From Trebonia kvetii (lineage in GTDB: Bacteria; Actinomycetota; Actinomycetes; Streptosporangiales; Streptosporangiaceae), in assembly GCF_007827045.1 (NCBI RefSeq), contig NZ_RPFW01000003.1:62001-126000 (forward strand): 64,000 nucleotides of DNA, in the 5' to 3' direction. Below the pieces are notes generated by a model. That model was not told the origin of the DNA, ran no database searches, and saw only the letters and a program-made list of their open reading frames with translations. Shown here in pieces: positions 37,396 through 46,526 of this stretch. The translations under genes and the position numbers were made by a program. Each line of letters begins with the position of its first letter. Within the stretch, counting starts at the first letter, position 1.

Positions 37396-38173
37396 CCGCT
37401 ACCCGGGCTGGGAGTCGTTCACATTCCCGGTCGGCCAGGCCAGCGCTGACCAGCCGGTGGCCTTCTGCGCGGACCTGAGCCCCGCGAGCGTGCTCGGCGG
37501 GTACCGGCGCGGCATCGTCCCGATCCCCGCGGAAACCGAGTTCATCCGCACCCGCAATGAGGTCCTGTACGAGGACAAGGTGGCTGCGGGGGCGATCGCC
37601 ATCGTCGGCGGCTCGCGGGACGACCCCTACTGGGTGGCGTGGTGGTCGCCCGACCCGAGACTACTGATCCAGGGAGAAGGGGTCCATCTGGGCAGGAACG
37701 TCAGGAAGCGGCTGCGCAGGGACGGGCTCGTCACATCGGCCGACACGGCGTTCCGGCGGGTCGCCGAGGAGTGCCGGGCGGGCCGTGAACCGCGCTGGCT
37801 CACCGACTCGCTGCTCGGTTCGCTCGCCGAGCTGCACACCGCCGGCTGGGCACACAGCATCGAGGTGTGGCGCGGCGACGACCTGGTCGGCGGCGCGCTC
37901 TGTATGGGCATCGGCGAGGTGCTCAGCGGCGACTCGCTGTTCGGACGGCACCCCGGCGGGGCCGCGATCGCCGTCGCCGACATGTGGGCCAGGCTCGGGG
38001 TAGTCGGCGGGAAGGTCATCGACGCACAGTGGGACAGCCCCTTCCTGCGCTCTCTCGGCGCCGCGCCGGTGGCGCGAGAGCAGTACCTGGCGCTGCTCGA
38101 CCGGTCGGCGGCACCCGTGTCGCTGCCCCGCGAGGCGCTCCCCGCGCTGCGGCTGCTGCCCGCACAGCCCTGA
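37385..38173 (+). CDS. Leucyl/phenylalanyl-tRNA-protein transferase homologue, probably biosynthetic
   Basis: A 262-residue member of the L/F-transferase (Aat) family. Visible blocks are the GGYRRGIVPIP segment, WWSPDPRLL (86-94), a VRKRLRRDGLVTSADTAFRRV helix, the AHSIEVWRGDDLVGGAL core, and the active-site VIDAQ with Asp213 and Gln215. The Glu expected in GESMF is Asp183 here (GDSLF), and the following SK motif is lost. Canonical Aat transfers Leu or Phe from tRNA to proteins with N-terminal Arg or Lys. Overlap with the synthetase gene by 11 bp and the missing condensation domain there suggest it forms the peptide bond in a small-molecule pathway. A housekeeping N-end-rule role is the alternative. 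Confidence 0.85.
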   Translation: MSASRYPGWESFTFPVGQASADQPVAFCADLSPASVLGGYRRGIVPIPAETEFIRTRNEVLYEDKVAAGAIAIVGGSRDDPYWVAWWSPDPRLLIQGEGVHLGRNVRKRLRRDGLVTSADTAFRRVAEECRAGREPRWLTDSLLGSLAELHTAGWAHSIEVWRGDDLVGGALCMGIGEVLSGDSLFGRHPGGAAIAVADMWARLGVVGGKVIDAQWDSPFLRSLGAAPVAREQYLALLDRSAAPVSLPREALPALRLLPAQP

Positions 38174-38248
38174 GCGGCCCGGAGAGCACGCTCAGGGCCA
38201 TGGAGAGGGGCCTAAGCCCTAACGGCCTGGGGAAACCTCTGAGCGGCC

Positions 38249-39988
38249 CTACATGCGCTCGGGGAGGGGCACGCCAAGCAGGCCGAGACCGGTCGTCAGC
38301 ACCCGCAGCGTGGCGGCGCACAGCGCGAGCCTGGACTGCCTGGTCTCCTCGTCGTCGGCCTTGAGCACCGGGCACTGCTCGTAGAACGCGGTGAACAGGC
38401 TGGCGACCTCGAACAGGTAGCCGCAGAGCCGGTGCGGCTCGGCCGTGTCGGCGACCTGGGTGACGATCGCGCCGAACCCGAGGAGCTTGAGGCCGAGTTC
38501 CCGTTCGGCCGGCTCGGTGATGACGATGGGGCCGCCAGGCGTGTCCTCGCCGAGCCCGGCACGCCGGAAGATGGACCTGATCCTGGTCGTCGCGTACTGG
38601 AGATAAGGGCCGGTGTTTCCCTTGAAAGAGATCATCCGGTCCCAGTCGAAGATGTACGCGCTGTCCCGCGAAGTGGAGAGGTCGGCGTACTTGATCGCGC
38701 CGATGCCGACGTCCTCCGCGATCGCGTCGAGGTCGAGGCCCTCATCGTCACGCTCGGCCTCGTCCAGGAGCGTGCGAGCCCGCTGGACGCCTTCCGTGAG
38801 CAGGTCGCTGAGCTTGACGTTGTCCCCTGCCCTGGTCCGCAGCCGCTGGCCGTCCTTGCCCTGGACCATGCCGATCTGGGCGTGCTCGAAGTCCTTGCCG
38901 GCCGGCAGCCAGCCGGCCTCCCTGGCGGCGGCGAAGATCATCCTGAAGTGCAGCGCCTGGTCGGAGCCGACGACGTAGATCGCGCGGTCGACGTTGACCT
39001 TGTCCACCCGGTACCTGACCGTTGCCAGGTCGGTGGAGGAGTAGTTGTAGCCGCCGTCGCTCTTGCGGATGATCACCGGCAGCGGGGTGCCGTCCCGGTT
39101 GGTGAATCCTTGCGGGAAGACGCACAGCGCGCCGTCGCTGATCCGCGCGAGCCCCTCGGCCTCAAGGTCCTCTGCGACGTCGGCAAGCATGTCGTTGTAG
39201 AACGACTCGCCCCTGATGTCATCGTCGGTGAGCGTGACCCGCAGCCGGGCATAGGTGTCCCGCAGGTACGCCTTGGACATGTCCACCAGGTCCTGCCAGA
39301 GCTGCATGGTCGCGGGGTCGTTGCCGGACTGCAGCTTGACTACCCGTTCCCGCGCCCGGTCGGCATACGCCGGGTCGGAGTCGAACTTGACCCGTGCGTG
39401 CTGGTAGAAGGCGTTCGGGTCGGTGCGAAGCAGCCCCGCCTCCGCGGAGTCCTCTCCCACGTCGACCAGGTGCTCGATCAGCATGCCGAACGGCGTGCCC
39501 CAGTCACCGACGTGGTTGTCCCTGATCAGGTGATCACCCATGAAGTCGGTCACCCGGGCGATCGCATCGCCCACGATCGTCGAGCGCAGGTGGCCGACGT
39601 GCATTTCCTTGGCGATGTTCGGCGAGGAGTACTCGACGATGACCGTCTTTGGATTCGTGGTCCGCGGCGTGCCGACGCGGGGGTCCGCGAGCATCTCGGT
39701 GGTCGCCGCGGCGATCCAGGCGTTGCTGAGCCTGAAGTTGACGAAGCCCGGGCCGCTGACGGTGGGCGGCTCGGCGATGTCACCGACGTCCAGGTGGCCG
39801 ACGATCTCCGCCGCGATGTCCCGTGGCGCCTTGCCGAGCTGCTTGGCCAGCGAGAGCGCCACGTTGGACTGGTAGTCGGCGAACTGGGAGGGGCGGATCA
39901 GCGGGTCCGCGTCAGCGTAGGCCGCGCCATAGGCGGCTACGAGGGCGTCGCGCACCCGTGCGCTGAGGACCTGCTGTGGATCTGCCAT
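38249..39988 (-). CDS. argS: Arginyl-tRNA synthetase
   Basis: A 579-residue class I synthetase charging tRNA-Arg. It has the N-terminal Arg-specific domain, the HIGH-box variant MHVGHLRSTIVGD, the YNYSSTDLA and VGSDQALHF segments, and a helical anticodon-binding domain ending LLGVPLPERM. The KMSKS position reads GQRLRTRAGD-like, as in many ArgS that lack KMSKS. The ATG at 39988 has TAGGCT exactly six bases upstream on its strand, so it is probably leaderless. It is convergent with the tRNA-dependent transferase gene; no second argS is visible in the window. Confidence 0.95.
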   Translation of the reverse strand: MADPQQVLSARVRDALVAAYGAAYADADPLIRPSQFADYQSNVALSLAKQLGKAPRDIAAEIVGHLDVGDIAEPPTVSGPGFVNFRLSNAWIAAATTEMLADPRVGTPRTTNPKTVIVEYSSPNIAKEMHVGHLRSTIVGDAIARVTDFMGDHLIRDNHVGDWGTPFGMLIEHLVDVGEDSAEAGLLRTDPNAFYQHARVKFDSDPAYADRARERVVKLQSGNDPATMQLWQDLVDMSKAYLRDTYARLRVTLTDDDIRGESFYNDMLADVAEDLEAEGLARISDGALCVFPQGFTNRDGTPLPVIIRKSDGGYNYSSTDLATVRYRVDKVNVDRAIYVVGSDQALHFRMIFAAAREAGWLPAGKDFEHAQIGMVQGKDGQRLRTRAGDNVKLSDLLTEGVQRARTLLDEAERDDEGLDLDAIAEDVGIGAIKYADLSTSRDSAYIFDWDRMISFKGNTGPYLQYATTRIRSIFRRAGLGEDTPGGPIVITEPAERELGLKLLGFGAIVTQVADTAEPHRLCGYLFEVASLFTAFYEQCPVLKADDEETRQSRLALCAATLRVLTTGLGLLGVPLPERM

Positions 39989-39994
39989 GTGTCA

Positions 39995-40000
39995 AGCCTA
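39995..40000 (-). promoter_or_regulatory. -10 element of leaderless argS promoter
   Basis: On the minus strand TAGGCT, six bases, then the ATG of argS, with no Shine-Dalgarno sequence. Confidence 0.55.
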
Positions 40001-40057
40001 TCGGCCCGGTTGGGAAGGGCCGACCGAATATCACCCGGAGTTACCGGCCGCCAGGTG

Positions 40058-41170
40058 TCACCGCTCGCGACGGAGGAAGTGGGCGCGGCGCTGCTCGCTG
40101 ACGCCGATCCGCTCCCGGATCTTCTCGGTGATCTCTCCCCTGGACAGGGTGGCGGCCAGAGCGCAGGCCGAGGTGACGGCGCGGGCGGTGGACGCGCCAT
40201 GCGCGATCACGACAGTGCCGCCGAGGCCGAGCAGCGCGGCGCCGCCGTACGACTCGGGCTCCAGGCGGTGGCTGAGCTCGCGCAGCCCGCGCCGCTGCAG
40301 CGCGGCGCCTAGACGCGCGGCCCTGGTGCTGGTGAGCGCGGTGCGCAGCTCGCCTGCCGCGAACCTGATGGCGCCCTCCAGGGTCTTGAGCGCCACGTTG
40401 CCGGTGAACCCGTCGGTGACGATCACGTCGACCGCGCCCGCCATCAGGTCTCCGCCCTCAATGTTGCCCGCGAAATACAGCGGTTGCGCGCCGCCCTGCG
40501 GCTCGGCGGTCAGCAGTTCGTGTGCCCGGCGGGTCAGCGCGTTGCCCTTGCCAGGCTCCGCGCCGATGGTGAGCAGCCCCACCTTGGGCTTGGGTATGCC
40601 AAGCGCGATCTGCGCATACGCGACGCCCAGGTGGCCGAACTGCACGAGCATCTCCGGCTTGGGGTCCGCGGTCGCGCCGGCGTCGATGAGCACGGTCGGC
40701 TTAGGGTACGTCGGCAGCAGGACGGCAAGGCCGGGACGCGGCACGCCGGGCAGCGGGAGGACCCGGTGCCTGGCGCTTGCCACGATGGCGCCCGTTGACC
40801 CGGCGGAGACGACCGCGCTCGCCTGGCCGCGCCGCACAAGCTGGCACGCGACGGCGATGCTCGACCTGGGCCGCCGGAAGCCGGCCAGGGCGCCCTCGCC
40901 CATCCCAACGGAGTCCTCGGCGGGCACGACGCGCAGATCCGAGCTCGCGCCGAGCCGGGCGATCACCGGGCGCAGCCGCGCCGGCGGGCCGGTGAGCAGC
41001 GTAGTAAGGCCGTGCTCGCGCTGCGCCGCGAGCGCGCCGGCGACGATCTCGTCCGGCGCGTAGTCCCCGCCCATCGCGTCGACCGCGATCACCGGTTCGC
41101 GCGCAGGAACGCGCAGCACCGGCGTCGGAAGTTCACGGGCGTCATCCTGGCCCGGCGGCACATGGCTCAC
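40058..41170 (-). CDS. plsX: Phosphate acyltransferase PlsX
   Basis: A 370-residue enzyme making acyl-phosphate from acyl-ACP for phosphatidate synthesis. It has IAVDAMGGDYAPDEIVAGA, VSAGSTGAIVASA, the ADPKPEMLVQFGHLG and NIEGGDLMAGAVDVIVTDGFTGNV blocks and the C-terminal SYGGAALLGLGG motif. The usual actinobacterial partners rpmF and rnc are not beside it. A GTG start at 41170 is used for the coordinates; internal starts near VIAVDAMGG are possible. It is divergent from the SDR gene at 41351. Confidence 0.92.
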   Translation of the reverse strand: MSHVPPGQDDARELPTPVLRVPAREPVIAVDAMGGDYAPDEIVAGALAAQREHGLTTLLTGPPARLRPVIARLGASSDLRVVPAEDSVGMGEGALAGFRRPRSSIAVACQLVRRGQASAVVSAGSTGAIVASARHRVLPLPGVPRPGLAVLLPTYPKPTVLIDAGATADPKPEMLVQFGHLGVAYAQIALGIPKPKVGLLTIGAEPGKGNALTRRAHELLTAEPQGGAQPLYFAGNIEGGDLMAGAVDVIVTDGFTGNVALKTLEGAIRFAAGELRTALTSTRAARLGAALQRRGLRELSHRLEPESYGGAALLGLGGTVVIAHGASTARAVTSACALAATLSRGEITEKIRERIGVSEQRRAHFLRRER

Positions 41171-41337
41171 GTGAGTGCTAATCCCCTAAGTCTCTGTCGT
41201 GGCCAAGATTAGACATCTTTCGCAGCCATTATCGCCAGCCCTAAAGCAGGGGCGGGCAACCGGGAGATGAACCCGGTCACTCGCAGCACGGAAAAATCTC
41301 CTGCCGGGGCAGGCCTGGCAGGAAGACAACTGTTCAC

Positions 41338-41343
41338 TATGCT
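41338..41343 (+). promoter_or_regulatory. -10 element of leaderless promoter for the SDR gene
   Basis: TATGCT lies seven bases before the ATG at 41351 with no ribosome site between. Confidence 0.5.
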
Positions 41344-41350
41344 CGCAGCC

Positions 41351-42136
41351 ATGGAGCTGAACGGAACTTCCGCGGTTGTCACTGGTGGCGCGAGTGGACT
41401 TGGCGAGGCGACGGCGCGCGTGCTCGCCGCCGCGGGCGCGCACGTGGTGATCGCCGATCTGAATGAAGAGCTGGGCAAGCAGGTCGCCGAAGAGATCGGC
41501 GGGCAGTTCGCCAAGACGAACGTGACCGACGAAGGGGACGCCGCAGCGGCCATCGCCGCCGCCGAGGGGTCGGGTCACCCGCTTCGGGTGGTGGTGAACT
41601 GCGCCGGGATCGGCTACGCCGCCCGCACCGTCAACCGCGACGGCTCGCCGCACGACCTGGCGAGCTTCGCCAAGGTCATCGCGGTGAACCTGACCGGCAC
41701 CTTTAACGTGCTGCGGCTCGCGGCGTCGGCGATGGCGAAGACCGAGCCCGCCGACGCGGACGGCCAGCGTGGCGTCATCATCAACACCTCCTCTGTCGCC
41801 GGCATCGAGGGCCAGACCGGGCAGATCGCCTACTCGGCGTCCAAGGGCGGGATCATCGGGATGACCGTCCCCGCCGCCCGCGACCTTTCTGTCATCGGCG
41901 TGCGCGTCAACACGATCTGCCCAGGCGTCATCTTCACGCCTATCTACAAGTCCATCGCTGGCGGCGGCAAGGAAGCGGACGAGTTCCTTGCCAGGCTGGC
42001 GGCGCCGGTGGTATTCCCGAAGCGGCTTGGGCGTGCGGACGAGTTCGGGCAGCTGGTCCGCTCGCTGGTCGAGAACGACTACATGAACGCGGAGGTCATC
42101 AGGTTCGACGGCGGGATCCGGTTCCAGCCCAAGTGA
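41351..42136 (+). CDS. Short-chain dehydrogenase, 3-hydroxyacyl-CoA dehydrogenase type 2-like
   Basis: A 261-residue classical SDR: cofactor motif GGASGLGEAT (about residue 12), Asp of VVIADLNEE selecting NAD, NCAGIGYA, the catalytic Ser in NTSSVAGIEGQTGQ and YSASKGG (YxxxK). The overall pattern, including the CPGVIFTPIYKS and long substrate loop, resembles bacterial HSD10-like 3-hydroxyacyl-CoA dehydrogenases of fatty-acid or isoleucine breakdown. The ATG at 41351 is favoured over one at 41339 by the leaderless signature. A 16-bp gap to the asnB-like gene suggests co-transcription. Confidence 0.87.
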   Translation: MELNGTSAVVTGGASGLGEATARVLAAAGAHVVIADLNEELGKQVAEEIGGQFAKTNVTDEGDAAAAIAAAEGSGHPLRVVVNCAGIGYAARTVNRDGSPHDLASFAKVIAVNLTGTFNVLRLAASAMAKTEPADADGQRGVIINTSSVAGIEGQTGQIAYSASKGGIIGMTVPAARDLSVIGVRVNTICPGVIFTPIYKSIAGGGKEADEFLARLAAPVVFPKRLGRADEFGQLVRSLVENDYMNAEVIRFDGGIRFQPK

Positions 42137-42152
42137 TGCTTTCGGGGGAGGT

Positions 42153-44069
42153 ATGTCGGGGATCGCGGGGTGCCTCGCACTGGCGGGGGGAACCAGGCCG
42201 GACGCGGACTGGGTGCTCCGTGCTGTGCGGCGGATGGCGCACAGAGGGCCGGACGACGAGCATGTGATCTCGGACGGTCCGATATCGCTTGGCGCCAGGC
42301 GGCTGGCGGTCACTGAACCGTCAGCCGCCGGGCGGCAGCCGATGCGGTCCGCCGACGGCCGTTTTCTGATCGTCTACGACGGGGCGATCTACAACTACGG
42401 GGAACTGGCGCAGCGGCTGCGGTCGCGCGGGGTGACGCTGCGCGGCCGGTCAGACACCGAGCTGCTGCTTGAGACCTACGCGGCGGAGGGCAGGGAGGCG
42501 CTGCGGCGGCTGCGCGGCATGTTCGCCTTCGCCATCTGGGACAGCCAGACCGGAGAGCTGTTCTGCGCGCGCGACCCGTTCGGCATCAAGCCGATGTACT
42601 ACACCCTGGCCGAGGGCGGCAGGCATCTGCGTTTCGCGTCGGAGCGCAAGGCGCTGCTCGGCCCCGGCGAGGTCACGGTGATCGATCCCGAGGCGCTCCG
42701 CAGGTACCTGGCGTTCCAGTACGTCCCAGCGCCCGCGACCATGACGCCGCCGGTAAACTGCCTGCCCGCGGGCTGCTTCCTGTCGGTACGGCCAGGCGAG
42801 CCGCTCGACCGGCCCGTCAGGTACTGGCGGCCGATGCTGCGGTCGGCCCGCTCGCCCGCCGCGGACTCACCGGAGCGCGTGCTCGCCGCGCTGCGCGGCT
42901 CAGTCGCCGTCCACCTGCGCAGCGATGTGCCGGTGGGCGCGTTCCTGTCAGGCGGCGTGGACTCCGCGGCGATCTGCGCGATCGCGGCGGAGACCAAGCC
43001 CGGCATGCTCACGTTCACCGCCGGGTTCGCGCGTCCCGGCTACAGCGAGATCGAGCAGGCGCAGGAGACGGCCGCGGTCCTCGGGCTGCGGAACGTGCCG
43101 TACCTGATCACGGCGCAGGAGTTCGCGGCGAGGCTGCCGCAGATCATCTGGCACCTGGACGACCCGATGGCGGACGCCTCGGCGGTCGGCCTCTGGTTCG
43201 TCGCCAGGGAGGCACGGCGGCACGTGAAGGTGGTGCTGTCGGGAGAGGGCGCCGACGAGCTGTTCGGCGGCTACCGCGTGTACCACCAGCCCGGCGTGGT
43301 CAGAGCGGCGACCAAACTCGGCCCCGGGCGTTCCATCGCCGCGGCGATGGCCGACCGGATACCGTCCGGGCAGAAGGGCAAGGGGCTGCTCGAGCGCATC
43401 GCGACACCGCTGCGCACCAGGTACATCGGCAACGCCAACGTCTTCTCGGCCGCGGAAATCGACGTGCTGACCAGGTACGGCGGCGGCAGCGCCTACGACG
43501 TGACCGGCCCGCTATTCGACCAGGCCGACGCCGCCGGGCTCGATGACGTGGCCACCATGCAGCTCGTCGACATCAATACCTGGCTGCCCGGCGACATCCT
43601 GGTCAAGGCCGACCGCGCGTCAATGGCGCACGGCCTGGAGCTGCGTACGCCGTTCCTCGACCGCGAGGTGATGTCGGTGGCGAGCAGGCTGGCGCGGGCG
43701 GAGAAGACCGCCGCTGGCACGACCAAGTTCGTGCTGCGCGAGGCGGTGGGCAGCCTGCTGCCGCAGGAGAGCGCGGAGCGCCGCAAGCTCGGCTTCCCCG
43801 TCCCGATCGGGCACTGGTTCCGCGGCGAGCTGTCCGGCTACGCAGATCAGGTGATCCGCGAGGCGCACACCGAGGAATGGCTGGACAAGCGGGCGGTCAT
43901 GGATGTGCTGCGCCGCTTCAAGGCCGGCGACCCCGACGTGCGCTGGCGGCAGGTTTGGGCACTGGCGGTGTTCTCGCTCTGGCACCAGATCTTCGTGGAG
44001 CGGGTCTTCGACCCGGTTGCGCTCGGCTGGCAGGCCAGCTTGCGGGGGGACGACCCCCCCGCACCCTAG
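42153..44069 (+). CDS. Asparagine synthetase (AsnB)-like protein lacking the catalytic Cys
   Basis: A 638-residue two-domain protein. The N-terminal class II glutamine amidotransferase fold shows [16 protein letters not shown] and [11 protein letters not shown], but the essential N-terminal nucleophile is Ser2 (MSGIAGCL) where AsnB has MCGI; the ATG has a strong GGGGGAGGT site, so this is the true start. The C-terminal synthetase domain has the PP-loop [22 protein letters not shown] and [11 protein letters not shown]. It probably forms an acyl-adenylate, and amide or other bond formation would then use free ammonia or another nucleophile. The last codons encode the G6-ACGA-C6 motif; its TAG shares CTAG with the sigma gene. 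Confidence 0.88.
   Translation: MSGIAGCLALAGGTRPDADWVLRAVRRMAHRGPDDEHVISDGPISLGARRLAVTEPSAAGRQPMRSADGRFLIVYDGAIYNYGELAQRLRSRGVTLRGRSDTELLLETYAAEGREALRRLRGMFAFAIWDSQTGELFCARDPFGIKPMYYTLAEGGRHLRFASERKALLGPGEVTVIDPEALRRYLAFQYVPAPATMTPPVNCLPAGCFLSVRPGEPLDRPVRYWRPMLRSARSPAADSPERVLAALRGSVAVHLRSDVPVGAFLSGGVDSAAICAIAAETKPGMLTFTAGFARPGYSEIEQAQETAAVLGLRNVPYLITAQEFAARLPQIIWHLDDPMADASAVGLWFVAREARRHVKVVLSGEGADELFGGYRVYHQPGVVRAATKLGPGRSIAAAMADRIPSGQKGKGLLERIATPLRTRYIGNANVFSAAEIDVLTRYGGGSAYDVTGPLFDQADAAGLDDVATMQLVDINTWLPGDILVKADRASMAHGLELRTPFLDREVMSVASRLARAEKTAAGTTKFVLREAVGSLLPQESAERRKLGFPVPIGHWFRGELSGYADQVIREAHTEEWLDKRAVMDVLRRFKAGDPDVRWRQVWALAVFSLWHQIFVERVFDPVALGWQASLRGDDPPAP
44044..44059. repeat. GGGGGG-ACGA-CCCCCC hairpin motif, copy 2
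   Basis: The same G6-ACGA-C6 hairpin as at 23025-23040, here inside the last codons of the asnB-like gene and facing the end of the convergent sigma-factor gene. It may serve as a terminator. Confidence 0.6.
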
Positions 44070-44629
44070 CCTTCGGCGGGCAGGATGCCGCTGTCGGCGA
44101 GCGCCTCGCGGATCTTGCGCCGTCCCCGGTGCAGCCGGGACATGACCGTGCCGACGGGCGTGCCCATGATCTCGGCGATCTCGCGGTACGGGTAGCCCTC
44201 GATGTCGGCGAGATAGACCGTAGTACGGAACTCGTTAGGCAGCCCGCGCAGCGCGCGGAGCAGGTCCGAGTCGGTCATGTGGTCGAGCGCTTCGGCCTCG
44301 GCCGAGGGGACGGGCGGTGCCAGCCGGTCGGCGGACATCTGCCATTCCTGCAGGTCGCCGCCGAGCGCCTGCTGCGGTTCGCGGCGGCGCTTGCGGTAGA
44401 CGTTGATGAACGTCGTGGTGAGGATGCGGTTAAGCCAGGCACGAAGGTTGGTGCCGGGGCGGAACTGGTGGAATGCCGCGTACGCCTTCGCCGACGTCTC
44501 CTGGACCAGGTCCTCGGCGTCGGTGGGGTTGCGCGTCATCCGTAGTGCCGCCGGGTACAACTGGCTGAGCTGCGGCACGACGTCGCGCTCGAACCGGATG
44601 CGACTGTCGTCGTCTTCCATCGGGCTCAT
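44066..44629 (-). CDS. ECF sigma factor, SigR/SigH-like
   Basis: A 187-residue ECF sigma factor close to Streptomyces SigR / mycobacterial SigH: region 2 [42 protein letters not shown], and region 4 [38 protein letters not shown] (each given here only in part by its key blocks). SigR-type factors control the thiol-oxidative stress response and are normally followed by a zinc anti-sigma gene (rsrA); none is here, because the next gene is convergent and shares the stop CTAG. The ATG at 44629 has GGAG six bases upstream. Confidence 0.9.
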   Translation of the reverse strand: MSPMEDDDSRIRFERDVVPQLSQLYPAALRMTRNPTDAEDLVQETSAKAYAAFHQFRPGTNLRAWLNRILTTTFINVYRKRRREPQQALGGDLQEWQMSADRLAPPVPSAEAEALDHMTDSDLLRALRGLPNEFRTTVYLADIEGYPYREIAEIMGTPVGTVMSRLHRGRRKIREALADSGILPAEG

Positions 44630-44800
44630 ACCTGGCTCCGGGGGTTGGTCGGCTCCTTCTCACTCATGTAGACGAATGAAACGGCTCCGGCGGTCCAATA
44701 TGTGACTGAGATCACCTCAAGATATGTCGCGTCGTCGCGAGTAAGCTGTATCTACCCTGAAAAAACGCTCATAAGCCAGCAGACAGGCGGAGCGAAGGGG

Positions 44801-46495
44801 CTAAATCCAGCCGCTGTACCACATGTGAGACAGCCAGTCCGAGTACGGGATGATCTTGCCCGAGAGGATCGGGTAAAAGTACCAGAACACCCCGAGGACG
44901 GCGAGGACATAGAGGGCGACGACTACCGACCCGATCGCCCTGTGCAGCCGGGAAGAGGCCGAGCCCAGGATCAGGCCGAGGCACAGCACGATGCAGATGA
45001 TCAGGAACGGCTCGAACTCGAGCGCGTAGTAGTAGAACTTGGTCCGCGACACGAACGGCAGCCAGGTCACCCAGCCGGCGGCCACGCCGAGCAGCGCCGC
45101 GCCTGCCCGCCAGTCCCTGCGGGTCAGCCACCAGCCGAGGCAGAACAGCATGGCGGGCAGCGAAACCCACCAGATGGCGGGGTTCCCGATGGCGAGCACT
45201 TCCTGGACATACGGGCCGGTCGTGCCGGTCTTGGCGACGTGCAGCCCCGCCGAGTCGGTGAAGCTCGTCCAGTAGAACGCGACCGGACGGCTGATGACGA
45301 ACCAGTCCCACGGCTGCGACATGTACGGGTGCGGCGACTTCAGGCCGACACCGAACTGCAGCATTTCCTTGTGGTACTGGAACAGCGAGTACAGCGGGGC
45401 GACGACCGGGTTGCTGACACCGTTCTGCTGTGCCCAGTCCCTGTCGTAGCCGGTGTTGGTGATCAGCCAGCCAAGCCAGGTGAGGGTGTAGGTGACGAGC
45501 GGTATCACGCCGAGCGTGAGCGGCAGCCACTTGGCGTCCCTGACAAGCGCGCCGCGCCAGTAGGCGCGCAGGCCGGCCGCGCGGCGGGCGCCGAGGTCCC
45601 AGGCGATGCACAGGCCGGCGAACGCGAGGATGTACCAGGCGCTGTACTGCTTGGTCGCGCAGGCGAGGCCGATGAGCACGCCGGCCAGCACGCGCCACTT
45701 CCTGATCCCCAGCGCCGGCCCGGCCTGATCGACTGGCCGGAGCACCACCGCCTCGGCCAGTCGCTCCCTGGACACGTCACGGTCGACCACCAGCGCGCCG
45801 AACGCGGCGAGCACGAAGAACATCAGGAAGATGTCGAGGATCCCGGTCCTGCTGAGCACGAACTCGAGGCCGTCGAGCGCGAGCAGCAGGCCGGCCGTGC
45901 AGCCGAGCAGCGTAGAGCGGGTGAGCCTGCGGGCGACGCGGCACATCACAAGGACGGCGAGCGTTCCGAAGACCGCGGGTGCGACCCGCCAGCCGAGGGT
46001 GGTAAGCCCGTAGATCCACTCGCCGACCGCCATGACCAGCTTGCCGACCGGCGGCTGGACCACGTACTCGCCGCAGCCGGTGCCGGAACAAGCCTGAAAA
46101 ATGCTGGTATGCCCGGCGATGATCAGGTTGTTGACATAATCGGCGTTCTTGGCGGGGTTTGGAATGATGTTCCATTCCACCCCGTGCTTGAGGATGGACC
46201 AGGCGTCCTTGGCGTAATAGGTCTCGTCGAAGATGACCGCGTTGGGAACCGATAGCCTGTTGAACCGCAGGATGGCCGCGAACAGCGTCACGAGGAGCGG
46301 ACCGATCCAGCCCCACAGCCGGTCGTCCGGCATCGGTGTCAGCAGCCGGCCGCGGAGCGCAGCGATCCGCTCGGCGGCGGTGCCGCCTGCCGCCTCGCCG
46401 GCACGTGAGAAGACGTCGGCGGCCATGTCGCGGCCGCCCTCGGCGGGGCCGTCGTCGGGATCCTTGGCCGGCTGGCCGGCCTGCGTAGCGGTCAT
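44801..46495 (-). CDS. pmt: Polyprenyl-phosphate-mannose-protein mannosyltransferase
   Basis: A 564-residue GT39 membrane enzyme that O-mannosylates exported proteins in actinobacteria. Features: first helix near residue 65, then the catalytic loop [12 protein letters not shown] with the essential acidic pair, the [15 protein letters not shown] segment, about ten helices, and the C-terminal [11 protein letters not shown] and WYSGW. The long upstream extension of the frame is not used: the ATG at 46495 has TAGCAT eight bases upstream. It is divergent from rsmI, a conserved pairing in actinobacteria. The polyprenyl-phosphate-mannose donor could come from a GT2 such as the one at 48828. Confidence 0.93.
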   Translation of the reverse strand: MTATQAGQPAKDPDDGPAEGGRDMAADVFSRAGEAAGGTAAERIAALRGRLLTPMPDDRLWGWIGPLLVTLFAAILRFNRLSVPNAVIFDETYYAKDAWSILKHGVEWNIIPNPAKNADYVNNLIIAGHTSIFQACSGTGCGEYVVQPPVGKLVMAVGEWIYGLTTLGWRVAPAVFGTLAVLVMCRVARRLTRSTLLGCTAGLLLALDGLEFVLSRTGILDIFLMFFVLAAFGALVVDRDVSRERLAEAVVLRPVDQAGPALGIRKWRVLAGVLIGLACATKQYSAWYILAFAGLCIAWDLGARRAAGLRAYWRGALVRDAKWLPLTLGVIPLVTYTLTWLGWLITNTGYDRDWAQQNGVSNPVVAPLYSLFQYHKEMLQFGVGLKSPHPYMSQPWDWFVISRPVAFYWTSFTDSAGLHVAKTGTTGPYVQEVLAIGNPAIWWVSLPAMLFCLGWWLTRRDWRAGAALLGVAAGWVTWLPFVSRTKFYYYALEFEPFLIICIVLCLGLILGSASSRLHRAIGSVVVALYVLAVLGVFWYFYPILSGKIIPYSDWLSHMWYSGWI

Positions 46496-46526
46496 CGAAC
46501 GCAATGCTATGTGGAGGCAGGCCCGC

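Noticed and set aside
38174..38248. Short gap between the tRNA-dependent transferase and argS
   Set aside because: GGGCctaaGCCC and two GAGCGGCCC copies were noted but give no convincing terminator or operator.
41173..41181. GAGTGCTAA, a CIRCE half-site near plsX
   Set aside because: No TTAGCACTC partner nine bases away on either side.
44702..46255. A 517-codon plus-strand open frame
   Set aside because: Antisense to pmt; composition is typical of shadow frames.
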